In this document: piece by piece, positions 45,952 through 53,787 of the stretch
Layout of the letters: each line of letters starts with the position of its first letter
Position numbering within the stretch: the first letter of the stretch is position 1
Assembly: GCF_003097515.1 (NCBI RefSeq)
Contig: NZ_CP029188.1
Location: 5,996,531 to 6,060,530 of the forward strand
DNA length: 64,000 bases
Direction of reading: 5' to 3'
Source: Streptomyces tirandamycinicus
GTDB taxonomy: Bacteria > Actinomycetota > Actinomycetes > Streptomycetales > Streptomycetaceae
The notes under the pieces: model-generated
Seen by the model: the letters and a program-made list of their open reading frames with translations, nothing else
Database searches by the model: none
What the model was told of the DNA's origin: nothing
Position numbers and translations under genes: made by a program

Positions 45952-46527
45952 ATGGAAGCGGATCTCGAGGATCTGACCCGCCGTACACGCCGGGAGCTGG
46001 CCGGGCCGGCGGACGAGGAACTGCACCGGCGGCTGACCGCCATCGCGGATCCCGACGCACTGGCCACCGTGCTGACCCAGTCACAGCTGCCCCTGTGGGC
46101 ACGGGAGATAGCCGCCTTCCGGCTCGGCTGCGCAGGGGACCGCCGTTCCTTCGAGCCTCTCGTACTGCTGCTCAACCACCGCGACCCGGACCGCTGCCTT
46201 TCCGCCTCGTACGCTCTGAGCAGGCTCGGTGACCCCCGTACCGCCGCGGCCGCCGCCGCGCTCGCCACCAACGAACTGCGCGTCGCCTACGCCCTCACCC
46301 CTGTACGGCTCCTCACCACCCTGCGCGCACCCGAGTCCGCCCCGGCGCTCATCACGGTCCTCCGCAGGAGGCTCGCCCCCGGCGATCCGCACTGGCGCGT
46401 CGCCCTCGCGTGCGTGGAAGGGCTGGGCGCACTCGCCGACCGGCGTGGACGCCCGGTCCTGGAGGCGGCCCTGGCCCACCCACGCCTGACCGCCGCCGCC
46501 TCCGCGGCGCTCAGCCGCCTGCCGTGA
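45952..46527 (+). CDS. HEAT-repeat (adaptin-like) protein
   Basis: A 191-residue all-helical protein. Repeated helical pairs are visible, for example LPLWAREIAAFRLGCAGDRR, DPDRCLSASYALSRLGDPRT and DPHWRVALACVEGLGALADR, each ending in a G(D/A)-R turn as in PBS-lyase/HEAT repeats. There are no catalytic motifs, so it is probably a scaffold or adaptor. No partner is apparent from the neighbourhood. Confidence 0.8.
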   Translation: MEADLEDLTRRTRRELAGPADEELHRRLTAIADPDALATVLTQSQLPLWAREIAAFRLGCAGDRRSFEPLVLLLNHRDPDRCLSASYALSRLGDPRTAAAAAALATNELRVAYALTPVRLLTTLRAPESAPALITVLRRRLAPGDPHWRVALACVEGLGALADRRGRPVLEAALAHPRLTAAASAALSRLP

Positions 46528-46662
46528 CGCGTTCCGGGCGCCTGACGCGTCCCGGGCATCGAGCGCACCCCGGGCACCACGACGCGCGCCTCCCGGTTGC
46601 CCTCGTGGTGCCGGGCCCGCGACGGCCCGGCATCGAGGTGGGCCGGGTGGTGCCCCGTCACA

Positions 46663-48252
46663 TCAGCCGCGGTGACCGAGGATCCGGTACGGCGCGGCGC
46701 CGGCCCTGGCGGTCTCCGGCGCTCCGGTACGGACGCCCTCCTTCAGGGGCCTCGGTTCCTTCCCCGTCGCGCAGGAGGCGTCCACCTCGCCCGTGGGGGC
46801 GGCCGGAGGGAGTTTCCCGGTGGCCAGATAGTCCGTCACATGGCGGTCCATGCAGGCGTTGCCGCTCAGCGAGGTGGCGTGGTTGCCACCGCCCCGCTCG
46901 ACGACGAGCCGGGAGCCGCGCAGCTTGCGGTGGACGGTGACGGCCCCCTCGTACGGGGTCGCCGCGTCGTCCGTGGCCTGGAGGATCAGCACCGGCGGCA
47001 CCTTGTCGTTGGTGACGTCCGTCGGTCCGAGGGGCGCGACCGGCCAGAACAGGCACGGAGCGTTGTACCAGACGTTGTTCCAGGTGGAGAACGGGGCCTT
47101 GGCGTGGGCCGCCCGGTTGTCCAGGCGCCAGGTCTCCCAGCTGCGGGGCCAGGCGGCGTCCCGGCACTGTACGGCCGCGTACACGGAGTAGGCGTTGTCG
47201 CCCTCCCGGTCGACCGCGGCGAAGGCCCGGTACACCTCCAGGAGCGGCCTGCTGTCCCTGCCGCGCGCGAAGGCCGAGAACGCGTCGGCGAGGTGCGGCC
47301 AGAAGCCGTTGTAGTAGCCGCCCGGCAGGAACGTGTCCTCGAGTTCGGCCGGGCCGATCTCGCCTCCCACGGGCGTCTCGGCGAGGGCCGCGCGCATCGC
47401 GTACCAGGCGGCTTCCACCTGGGCCGGGTCACTGCCGAGCCGGTACGTCGTGTGGTGCTTCGCCACCCACGCGGCGAACGCCTTGTGGCGTGCGTCGAAG
47501 CCCGGGTTCTGGGCAAGGTTGGCGCGGTACCAGACCGCGTCGGGGTCGACCACGGAGTCGAGCACCGCGCGCCGCACGCGGCCGGGGAAGTACTTCGCGT
47601 ACACGGCGCCGAGGTAGGTGCCGTAGGAGTACCCGAGGTAGTTGATCCTGGCGGCCCCCAGGGCTTGCCGGACGAGGTCGAGGTCCTTCGCCATGCTGAC
47701 CGTGTTCACATGCGGCAGCAGTTCGGGGTGCCGGGTCGCGCAGCCCAGCGCGAAGGAGCGGGCCCTGGAGAGGTTCGCCAACTCGGTCCTCCGGTCGCGC
47801 GGCAGCGAGTCGGGGCGCACCGGTGCGAAGTGCCCGGGGCGGCAGTCGAGCGCCGGCCGCGACCTGCCCACACCGCGGGGGTCGAAGCCGATCACGTCGT
47901 ACTGCGCCGCCAGGCCGGCGGGCAGGGATGCGGCAACGAAGCCCGCGGTCTTCAGCCCGGACGCGCCCGGGCCGCCGGGATTGACCAGCAGGGGGCCCTG
48001 GAAGGTCTTCGCCGTGTGCCGGATCCGCGACAGCGCGAGCGTGATCTTCGTGCCCTGAGGGGCGTCGTGGTCCAACGGCACTTGGAGCGAGGCGCATTCC
48101 AGCCTCGGGTGCTCCTCGGTCGCGCAGCCGGCCCATTCCAGCGCAGCGGAGCGCGTGGCCACGGGGCCCGCGTCCGCGGCCGACGGCACACCGGTCGCCA
48201 GTGCGGCCACCGTCGCCCCCACGGTGATCAGCACTCCTGCCCGTCTGTTCAC
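46663..48252 (-). CDS. Secreted alpha/beta hydrolase, tripeptidyl aminopeptidase-like
   Basis: A 529-residue exported serine hydrolase. A signal peptide (MNRRAGVLITVGATVAALAT, cleavage near SAADA) is followed by the fold: LLVNPGGPGASG (oxyanion region), VIGFDPRGVGRS, nucleophile Ser in YLGYSYGTYLGAVYA, Asp in LILQATDDAATPYEGA, and His in VVERGGGNHATSL, with the TAP C-terminal domain. It resembles Streptomyces tripeptidyl aminopeptidases that trim extracellular proteins. GTG 48252 sits behind GGGAGGA. Confidence 0.9.
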   Translation of the reverse strand: MNRRAGVLITVGATVAALATGVPSAADAGPVATRSAALEWAGCATEEHPRLECASLQVPLDHDAPQGTKITLALSRIRHTAKTFQGPLLVNPGGPGASGLKTAGFVAASLPAGLAAQYDVIGFDPRGVGRSRPALDCRPGHFAPVRPDSLPRDRRTELANLSRARSFALGCATRHPELLPHVNTVSMAKDLDLVRQALGAARINYLGYSYGTYLGAVYAKYFPGRVRRAVLDSVVDPDAVWYRANLAQNPGFDARHKAFAAWVAKHHTTYRLGSDPAQVEAAWYAMRAALAETPVGGEIGPAELEDTFLPGGYYNGFWPHLADAFSAFARGRDSRPLLEVYRAFAAVDREGDNAYSVYAAVQCRDAAWPRSWETWRLDNRAAHAKAPFSTWNNVWYNAPCLFWPVAPLGPTDVTNDKVPPVLILQATDDAATPYEGAVTVHRKLRGSRLVVERGGGNHATSLSGNACMDRHVTDYLATGKLPPAAPTGEVDASCATGKEPRPLKEGVRTGAPETARAGAAPYRILGHRG

Positions 48253-48379
48253 ATGTCCTCCCGGATGGCGGGGCGCGCCCGGGCGGCAGAGCCCCCGGGC
48301 AGGTTTCCCCAATGCCACCCGCTTTTGACGTTTTTGTTGGTCAAAACCCCCGTTTGGCCATCCGCGGCAGGCGGAGGGT

Positions 48380-48457
48380 CTGGCTGTCGAAACCGTGCCC
48401 GGTGTCGAGGTCCGGATAGCTGTGGGTCTTGCGGGCGAAGCAGTACACGCACCTGTA
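48380..48457 (-). pseudogene. Fragment of an Rv2578c-like radical SAM gene
   Basis: One short frame on the minus strand reads YRCVYCFARKTHSYPDLDTG then HGFDSQ, unmistakably the segment that follows the CxxxCxxC cluster motif of Rv2578c/SplB-like radical SAM proteins. The first cluster cysteine is lost (TGASVYRC in place of the usual TGCSH.C), and neither the upstream nor downstream parts of the gene can be found. It is a decayed remnant within a stretch of gene fragments. Confidence 0.6.
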
Positions 48458-48587
48458 GACGCTGGCCCCGGTAACGCTCTGCCCGGCCGGGCAGAGCGCC
48501 GCTCGATCCGCGATCGGTACGGACCGAGCCGCTCCAGGGGATGGGCTGATTGCGCGGGCGGAGCAGCCCGCGCAAAGGGGTGCGGGT

Positions 48588-48938
48588 TCAACGCGCACCC
48601 TTAGGTCGGACGTCGCTCGCCCCTGTGTGACCGTTGATTCGCAGGGCCCGCAGGTTGCCGATGGTCAGCTTCCGCTTGGACGGCTGGGCACCGACGGGAA
48701 GATCGGAGCGTTCGGACCAGTTCACAGTCGCGTGGTCGTCACAGAGCAGGCTGTAGGCGCTGCTTGAGGAGTCGCCGTCTGCGGTCGGCCGCTTCGATAT
48801 CTGGCGGCCTTCGCTGTTGGTGCCGACGAATGTGAAGCCATGGGGTTCGAGGATGTCGGCGAACTGGAGGCTGGCGGCGAGGACGTCGAAGGGGCCGTCA
48901 CCCGCCGGCTGCTGAGCACCTCTTGCGATGACATGAAC
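48588..48938 (-). CDS. Unrecognised 116-residue open frame
   Basis: From GTG 48938 to a TGA at 48588 the minus strand encodes a sequence of ordinary composition (FDVLAASLQFADILEPHGFT, and KRKLTIGNLRALRINGHTG near the end) with GC-rich third positions, so it has been coding. I do not recognise the family. The start is uncertain, and gene fragments lie on both sides, so it may be the C-terminal part of a broken gene. Confidence 0.35.
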   Translation of the reverse strand, partial: VHVIARGAQQPAGDGPFDVLAASLQFADILEPHGFTFVGTNSEGRQISKRPTADGDSSSSAYSLLCDDHATVNWSERSDLPVGAQPSKRKLTIGNLRALRINGHTGASDVRPKGAR

Positions 48939-49066
48939 CCACGGACTAAGACCGAGTGTACGGAGACTCCCTCGATCCGCCCGCCCCGCAGGCCATGTGG
49001 GTCGCGGTAGGTGGCATCGGGTGAGGGGCGCAACCCGCTTCGGCGCGAGCGCGACCGCTCGTCGGA

Positions 49067-49183
49067 GCCGGATGTCCCCACCACCACGTGTTTGCCTTGC
49101 TTGATGCACCACTGGACTTGCTCGTGGGCAACGTCCGGTGGCGAGAACACGAGCACGACATCAGCGTTGTGGTCGACGATGCC
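49067..49183 (-). pseudogene. DapB-like gene fragment
   Basis: About 39 codons read GIVDHNADVVLVFSPPDVAH and then EQVQWCIKQGKHVVVGTSG, matching the segment of 4-hydroxy-tetrahydrodipicolinate reductases in which D.(S/T).P.....N....I..G.H.VVGT(S/T)G is conserved. A stop codon lies four codons upstream, and downstream the frame turns into Arg/Ser-rich nonsense. It is a fragment, not a working dapB. Confidence 0.45.
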
Positions 49184-49185
49184 TG

Positions 49186-49263
49186 CACATCGTCATCGAC
49201 GTCCAGGAAGACGTGCGCGAGCATGGCGAGGGTGATGCGTCGATACCAGCTCACATACCGGCG
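49186..49263 (-). pseudogene. Fragment of an IS701-like transposase
   Basis: The minus strand encodes RRYVSWYRRITLAMLAHVFL, very like the conserved C-terminal WYRHITLAMLAHAFL segment of IS701-family transposases of streptomycetes. Nothing else of the element is recognisable. It adds to the evidence that 48.3-49.3 kb is a site of past insertions and deletions. Confidence 0.45.
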
Positions 49264-49326
49264 AGCCCTCGACGGACGCGTCCGGGAAGTGCGCGGGAAA
49301 GGTCCACGCTCGGGCCGAGGCTCCCG

Positions 49327-49656
49327 TCAGCGGCGCAGGCGGCGTACTGCCTTCGCCGCGCCCCACAGCAGGAGGACGTTCACTGCGGCACCGCCCACAA
49401 GGTAGACCATCGGGCCGAAGGAGTTCGCGGTCTCCGGGGCCGAGGTCCCGAGGAGGGCGTTCAGGGGAAGGATCGCGAACACCGTGACCAGTAGCGAGCC
49501 CGGGAAGGACAGGAAGTAGAGCACTGCCAGGTAGCCGTCGCCGGAGGCGCCGGCGATGCCGCGGGCCACGCCGGCGGCGGCCATCAGGGCCAGGTAGCCG
49601 AGGGCCAGGTTCCGCGGGGTACGCGCGGTGTGCAAGGGGCGGGCGGTCGGGCTCAT
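49327..49656 (-). CDS. Small membrane protein
   Basis: A 109-residue protein with three hydrophobic segments (LALGYLALMAAAGVARGIAG, YLAVLYFLSFPGSLLVTVFA and MVYLVGGAAVNVLLLWGAAK). The layout resembles the SCO4225-type small membrane proteins of Streptomyces, but this assignment is weak. The ATG at 49656 gives a short basic N-terminus, MSPTARPLHTARTPRN. No function can be assigned. Confidence 0.65.
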   Translation of the reverse strand: MSPTARPLHTARTPRNLALGYLALMAAAGVARGIAGASGDGYLAVLYFLSFPGSLLVTVFAILPLNALLGTSAPETANSFGPMVYLVGGAAVNVLLLWGAAKAVRRLRR

Positions 49657-49717
49657 CGCAGTGGTCCGTCTTTCGGTGGAACGGCTTGGGGGTGGTACTG
49701 AGGGTACGGAGAGGCCA

Positions 49718-49738
49718 GCGGCCCCGTGAAGGGGCCGC
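49718..49738. terminator. Short hairpin between small genes
   Basis: GCGGCCCC (49718-49725) and GGGGCCGC (49731-49738) pair perfectly around GTGAA, directly before the VOC gene fragment. Confidence 0.45.
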
Positions 49739-49750
49739 GGGCCTGGTCCG

Positions 49751-49975
49751 GTGCCACCGACGCTGACGTTCGCCCGCGTACCCGAGGGCAAGACGGTCAA
49801 GAACAGGCTCCATCTGGACGTCTCCCCGGCCGACAGGGAGCAGGACGAAGAGGTCCGTCGCCTGCTCGACCTCGGTGCCCGGCGCGCCGACGTCGGCCAG
49901 GGCGAGGAGAGCTGGATCGTACTCGTCGACCCGGAGGGGAACGAGTTCTGCGTCCTCGCCGGGCGCCACCCCTGA
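49751..49975 (+). pseudogene. Truncated VOC-family (glyoxalase-like) gene
   Basis: The 74 codons from GTG 49751 encode only the second half of a vicinal oxygen chelate protein: LTFARVPEGKTVKNRLHLDV starts at the usual midpoint of these 110-150-residue proteins, and ESWIVLVDPEGNEFCVLAGR is the normal C-terminal strand pair. The N-terminal half is missing; a hairpin and unrelated sequence lie directly upstream. It is probably a decayed gene, though a short product could still be made. Confidence 0.65.
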
Positions 49976-50194
49976 TCGGTGGACGCGTACCGTGCGGTCC
50001 GGCTGCCGGTGCCGGGCCGTGCTCTGCTCATACGACGAAAAGCGAGCCGCTTCGAAGATGAAGAACGGCGATCCGGTCGGGTTCGAACCGCACCGGCCGG
50101 CTGACGCGTGACACGGCGACCCCGGTTTTGGGCGACCGCGGCGGAGGTGGTTGGCTTGGCGGCACCGCAGGAACCGAGTGCTGAAGGAGAAGCG

Positions 50195-50638
50195 ATGGCG
50201 CAGGTCGAGGCCACGACGGAGCGGATCGTCGCGGCGGACGCGGAGAAGGTGTTCGATGCGCTGGCCGACTACAAGGACACCCGCGCGAAGCTCCTGCCCG
50301 GGCACTTCAGCGAGTACCAGGTGCGCGAGGGCGGCGACGGCGAGGGCACCCTGGTCCACTGGAAGCTCCAGGCCACCAGCAAGCGCGTCCGTGACTGCCT
50401 CCTCGAGGTGACCGAACCGACGGACGGTCAGCTCGTCGAGAAGGACCGCAACTCCTCGATGGTCACCACCTGGACCGTGACGCCTGCCGGCGAGGGCCGC
50501 TCCCGGGTCGTGGTGACCAGCGTCTGGAACGGCGCGGGCGGCATCGGCGGGTTCTTCGAGCGCACCTTCGCCCCCAAGGGCCTCGCCCGTATCTACGACG
50601 AGGTCCTCGCGAAGCTGGCCGCCGAAGTGGAGAAGTGA
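50195..50638 (+). CDS. SRPBCC-family (START-like) protein
   Basis: A 147-residue polyketide cyclase/START-like fold: VEATTERIVAADAEKVFDAL at the N-terminus, a central beta-sheet (GTLVHWKLQATSKRVRDCLL) and a long C-terminal helix (KGLARIYDEVLAKLAAEVEK). The hydrophobic cavity of this fold binds or modifies lipophilic molecules. GAAGGAG six bases upstream fixes the ATG. It is monocistronic, ending at a strong hairpin. Confidence 0.87.
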   Translation: MAQVEATTERIVAADAEKVFDALADYKDTRAKLLPGHFSEYQVREGGDGEGTLVHWKLQATSKRVRDCLLEVTEPTDGQLVEKDRNSSMVTTWTVTPAGEGRSRVVVTSVWNGAGGIGGFFERTFAPKGLARIYDEVLAKLAAEVEK

Positions 50639-50654
50639 GTTCCGCCGGCACCGT

Positions 50655-50691
50655 CCGGAGGGGTCGGCGCCGAGAGCGCTGACCCCTCCGG
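50655..50691 (+). terminator. 16-bp hairpin after the SRPBCC gene
   Basis: CCGGAGGGGTCGGCGC (50655-50670) pairs with GCGCTGACCCCTCCGG (50676-50691), one G-U pair, loop CGAGA, 17 bases past the stop. Confidence 0.8.
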
Positions 50692-51133
50692 GTGCCGGTG
50701 CCGGTGCTCCTCCTCGTGCCGGTGGCTCCGCACGCTGCGCTTCCGGTGCCGGTGCCGGTGCTCCTCCGTACGCCCGTCCCCCCAACGCGTTGCGCCTCCG
50801 CAAGCCGGGCCCGCCCGAGGGGCGGCCGCCGCGCCCAGCGGCCGGGTGTTCCTCGACGCGCCGGATTCCGGAGGGGCGTTTCCGTGTCCGGAAGCGAACT
50901 CCCCCTCCGACCAGGCCCCCGCGGGGTCACCGAATCGAGTGGTTCTCCCCGCGGTTCCGCCAAACCCCCGGCGCACCAAGGACGATGAATAGCGCCTGAT
51001 GGGCCGCTGTTGTGCGCCCCGGTCCCCCGTCCGCCGGCACTGCGCCCCCTCCTCGCGACCAGCGTCCCGCTTGATCCTTCCTGGCGTGTAATGCGCAGAA
51101 CGGCGCCGCGCAGCCGCGACGAGGGGAGAGTAC
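50692..51133. other. Intergenic region with a 22-base direct repeat
   Basis: No gene is seen. The direct repeat GTGCCGGTGCCGGTGCTCCT (plus CC) occurs at 50692-50713 and 50746-50767. The remainder is GC-rich and contains the promoter of the exporter gene. Confidence 0.5.
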
Positions 51134-53560
51134 GTGGGCGGGATCACTCTGGCGGAGGACGGGAAGACCGCCGGGACGACCGGTCTTCCCGAGCACCCCG
51201 CACCCCCGGCCGCCGGAGCCGGGGAGTCCGCCCCGCTCAGCCCCCGGCGGGTCCGGCTGGTGTTCTTCGGTCTGCTGCTCGCCCTGCTCCTCGCCGCCCT
51301 GGAGCAGATGATCGTGGCGACCGCGCTGCCGGGGATCGTGGGCGAACTCCGCGGCGTGGACCGGATGTCCTGGGCCATCACCGCCTATCTGCTCACCGCC
51401 ACCGTCGGACTGCCGGTGTACGGGAAACTCGGCGACCTCTACGGCCGCAAGGGCGTCTTCCAGTTCGCCATCGTCGTGTTCGTCATCGGCTCGGCACTGG
51501 CCGGCTGGTCGCGCACGATGGACGAGCTCATCGCCTTCCGGGCCGTCCAGGGAATCGGCGCCGGCGGACTGATCATCGGTGTGCAGGCGATCATCGCCGA
51601 CATCGTCCCGGCCAGGGAGCGCGCCCGGTACATGGGTCTCATCGGCGCCGCCTTCGGCCTCGCCTCGGTCGCCGGGCCGCTCCTCGGTGGATTCTTCACC
51701 GACCACCTCTCCTGGCGCTGGTGCTTCTACTTCAACGTTCCCTTCGGCCTGGTCACGCTCGCCGTGGTCGCCGTGGTGCTGAAACTGCCCAAGCCGCCCA
51801 CGCGGGCCCGGTTCGACATCCTGGGCGCCCTGCTGCTGGCCGCCGCCTCCACCTGCCTGGTCCTGCTGACCAGCTGGGGCGGGACCGAGTACGCCTGGGA
51901 CTCGCGCGTCATCCTCGGCCTCGCCGCGGGTGCCGCCGGAACGGCCCTGCTGTTCCTGGTCGTCGAGCACCACGCGCCCGAACCCGTGCTTCCGCTGCGG
52001 CTGTTCCGCGACTCCGTCTTCAACGTCACCGGTCTCGTGGGGGCCGTGGTGGGTGTCGCCCTCTTCGGCGCCGCCGGCTACCTGCCCACGTTCCTGCAGA
52101 TGGTCGACGGCGCCGGAGCCACCGAGTCCGGGCTGCTGATGCTGCCCATGATGGGCGGCATCGTGGTCGCCTCGCTCGTGTCCGGGCAGCTCATCAGCCG
52201 CACCGGTCGCTACAAGTTCCATCCGGTCGCCGGCACCGCCCTCGCGGCCGTCGGCATGTGGCTGCTGTCGGGTCTGGAGACCGGCACCTCCCGTTTCACG
52301 TACTCGGTCTGGCAGGCGGTCCTCGGCATCGGGCTGGGCATGGTGCTCCCGGTGCTGGTCCTGGCGGTGCAGAACTCGGTGCCGCCCGCCGACCTCGGCA
52401 CGGCCACCAGCGCCGGCAACTACTTCCGCCAGATCGGTGGCAGCGTCGGCGCGGCCGTCTTCGGCACGCTCCTCGCCGACCGGCTGGCCGACACCCTGCC
52501 CGTCCGCGTCCCCGCGACCACCGAGGGCGTGCCGGAGGCCGAGGCCATCACCCCGCAGCTCGTGCACGCGATGCCGCCCGCCCTCAGGGACGGATACATC
52601 CAGGCGTACGCCGACGCGATGCCGCGGATCTTCCTCTACCTCGTGCCGGTGCTGCTCCTCGGCCTGATCCTCGCCTTCTTCCTCAAGGAGAAACCGCTGG
52701 TGACCCACAACGCCCCCACGGCCGCCGAGCCCACGTCCGTACCCCGCGCCCGCGCGGCGGCCGGCGCCCCGGCGCCCGCGCCGGCATCCTGCGCGGGCGT
52801 GCCGGTCTGCGGCACGGTCCAGCACCACGACGGCAGTACGGTGCCCCGCGCCGCGCTCACCCTCATCGACGTCCGCGGACAGCAGGTCGGACGCGGGGCG
52901 AGCGGGGAGGACGGGCGCTACGCCCTCAGCGTTCCCGGGGCCGGCTCGTACGTTCTCATCGCCGCGGCCGGCGGGCACCAGCCGCAGGCCGTGTCCGTCA
53001 CCGTCGGAGAACGGCCGGTCGACCTGGACGTCGTCCTGGGCGGCGCCGGCCGGCTCGCCGGAAACGTGGTCACCGCCGACGGCAGCCCCGTGCGAGACGC
53101 CGCCGTGACGCTGACCGACGTGCGGGGCGAAGTCGTCGCGTCCACCCGCAGCGGCCGGGAGGGCGGCTACGCGATCGGCGACCTGGTGGCGGGGGAGTAC
53201 ACCCTCGCGGCGAGCGCCCCGGCCTTCCGCCCCGCGGCCCTGCCCGTCAGCGTGCAGGCGTCCCGGGAGACCCGCCAGGACATCGAACTCGCCGGCGGCG
53301 CGGTCCTGCGGGGGACGGTGCGTGCGGGTGGCGGGCGGCCCGTCGAGGACGCCCGGGTGACCCTGCTCGACGCCGCCGGGAACGTCGTCGACACCCTCAC
53401 CACGGGCCCCGAGGGCACCTTCCGCTTCGTCGATCTGTCGTCCGGCGAGTACACGGTCATCGCGGCGGGCTATCCGCCCGTGGCGACGGTGCTGAGGGTG
53501 GCGGCCGGGGGGCGCACGGAGCGCGAACTCCAACTGGGGCACGAGGACCCGTACTCCTGA
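51134..53560 (+). CDS. MFS (DHA2, 14-TM) exporter fused to three carboxypeptidase-regulatory-like domains
   Basis: An 808-residue protein. Residues about 35-535 are a drug:H+ antiporter of the EmrB/QacA type with 14 predicted helices; motif A is seen as GKLGDLYGRKGVF and motif C-like GLASVAGPLLGGFFTDHLSW. From about residue 555 follow three beta-sandwich repeats starting at VCGTVQHHDGSTVPRAALTL, RLAGNVVTADGSPVRDAAVT and VLRGTVRAGGGRPVEDARVT, of the CarboxypepD_reg type. With 14 helices the repeats should be cytoplasmic, which is unexpected for this fold. GTG 51134 follows GAGGGGAGA. Confidence 0.9.
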   Translation: MGGITLAEDGKTAGTTGLPEHPAPPAAGAGESAPLSPRRVRLVFFGLLLALLLAALEQMIVATALPGIVGELRGVDRMSWAITAYLLTATVGLPVYGKLGDLYGRKGVFQFAIVVFVIGSALAGWSRTMDELIAFRAVQGIGAGGLIIGVQAIIADIVPARERARYMGLIGAAFGLASVAGPLLGGFFTDHLSWRWCFYFNVPFGLVTLAVVAVVLKLPKPPTRARFDILGALLLAAASTCLVLLTSWGGTEYAWDSRVILGLAAGAAGTALLFLVVEHHAPEPVLPLRLFRDSVFNVTGLVGAVVGVALFGAAGYLPTFLQMVDGAGATESGLLMLPMMGGIVVASLVSGQLISRTGRYKFHPVAGTALAAVGMWLLSGLETGTSRFTYSVWQAVLGIGLGMVLPVLVLAVQNSVPPADLGTATSAGNYFRQIGGSVGAAVFGTLLADRLADTLPVRVPATTEGVPEAEAITPQLVHAMPPALRDGYIQAYADAMPRIFLYLVPVLLLGLILAFFLKEKPLVTHNAPTAAEPTSVPRARAAAGAPAPAPASCAGVPVCGTVQHHDGSTVPRAALTLIDVRGQQVGRGASGEDGRYALSVPGAGSYVLIAAAGGHQPQAVSVTVGERPVDLDVVLGGAGRLAGNVVTADGSPVRDAAVTLTDVRGEVVASTRSGREGGYAIGDLVAGEYTLAASAPAFRPAALPVSVQASRETRQDIELAGGAVLRGTVRAGGGRPVEDARVTLLDAAGNVVDTLTTGPEGTFRFVDLSSGEYTVIAAGYPPVATVLRVAAGGRTERELQLGHEDPYS

Positions 53561-53603
53561 GCGGACGCGGGCGGGCGGCTCCCGTTCCGGAACCCGATCC
53601 GGA

Positions 53604-53650
53604 CCCCCGGGCCGTGAACACCCCCGGGCCGTGAACACCCCCGGGACCGG
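53604..53650. repeat. 17-base tandem repeat after the exporter gene
   Basis: CCCCCGGGCCGTGAACA occurs at 53604-53620 and 53621-53637, followed by a partial third copy. Further on, ATGAGG-NN-TCGATG occurs twice (about 53703-53738). Both lie between the exporter gene and the IS110 element. Confidence 0.55.
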
Positions 53651-53787
53651 TGGCGGCCCCGGCGCCGGGGCGGGCGCGGCACGGCGGGCACGGCAGGGCG
53701 CAATGAGGGTTCGATGACGGCGCGATGAGGCCTCGATGGGTCTGGCTGACGACCTGAAGGCGAACTGAAGGCTTCCTAATGGTGTTG

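Noticed and set aside
50079..50090. tRNA-like T-loop sequence (GGGTTCGAACCG)
   Set aside because: The flanking bases cannot form a five-pair T-stem on either strand, and no acceptor stem or anticodon arm could be found, so it is not called as a tRNA or an attachment site.
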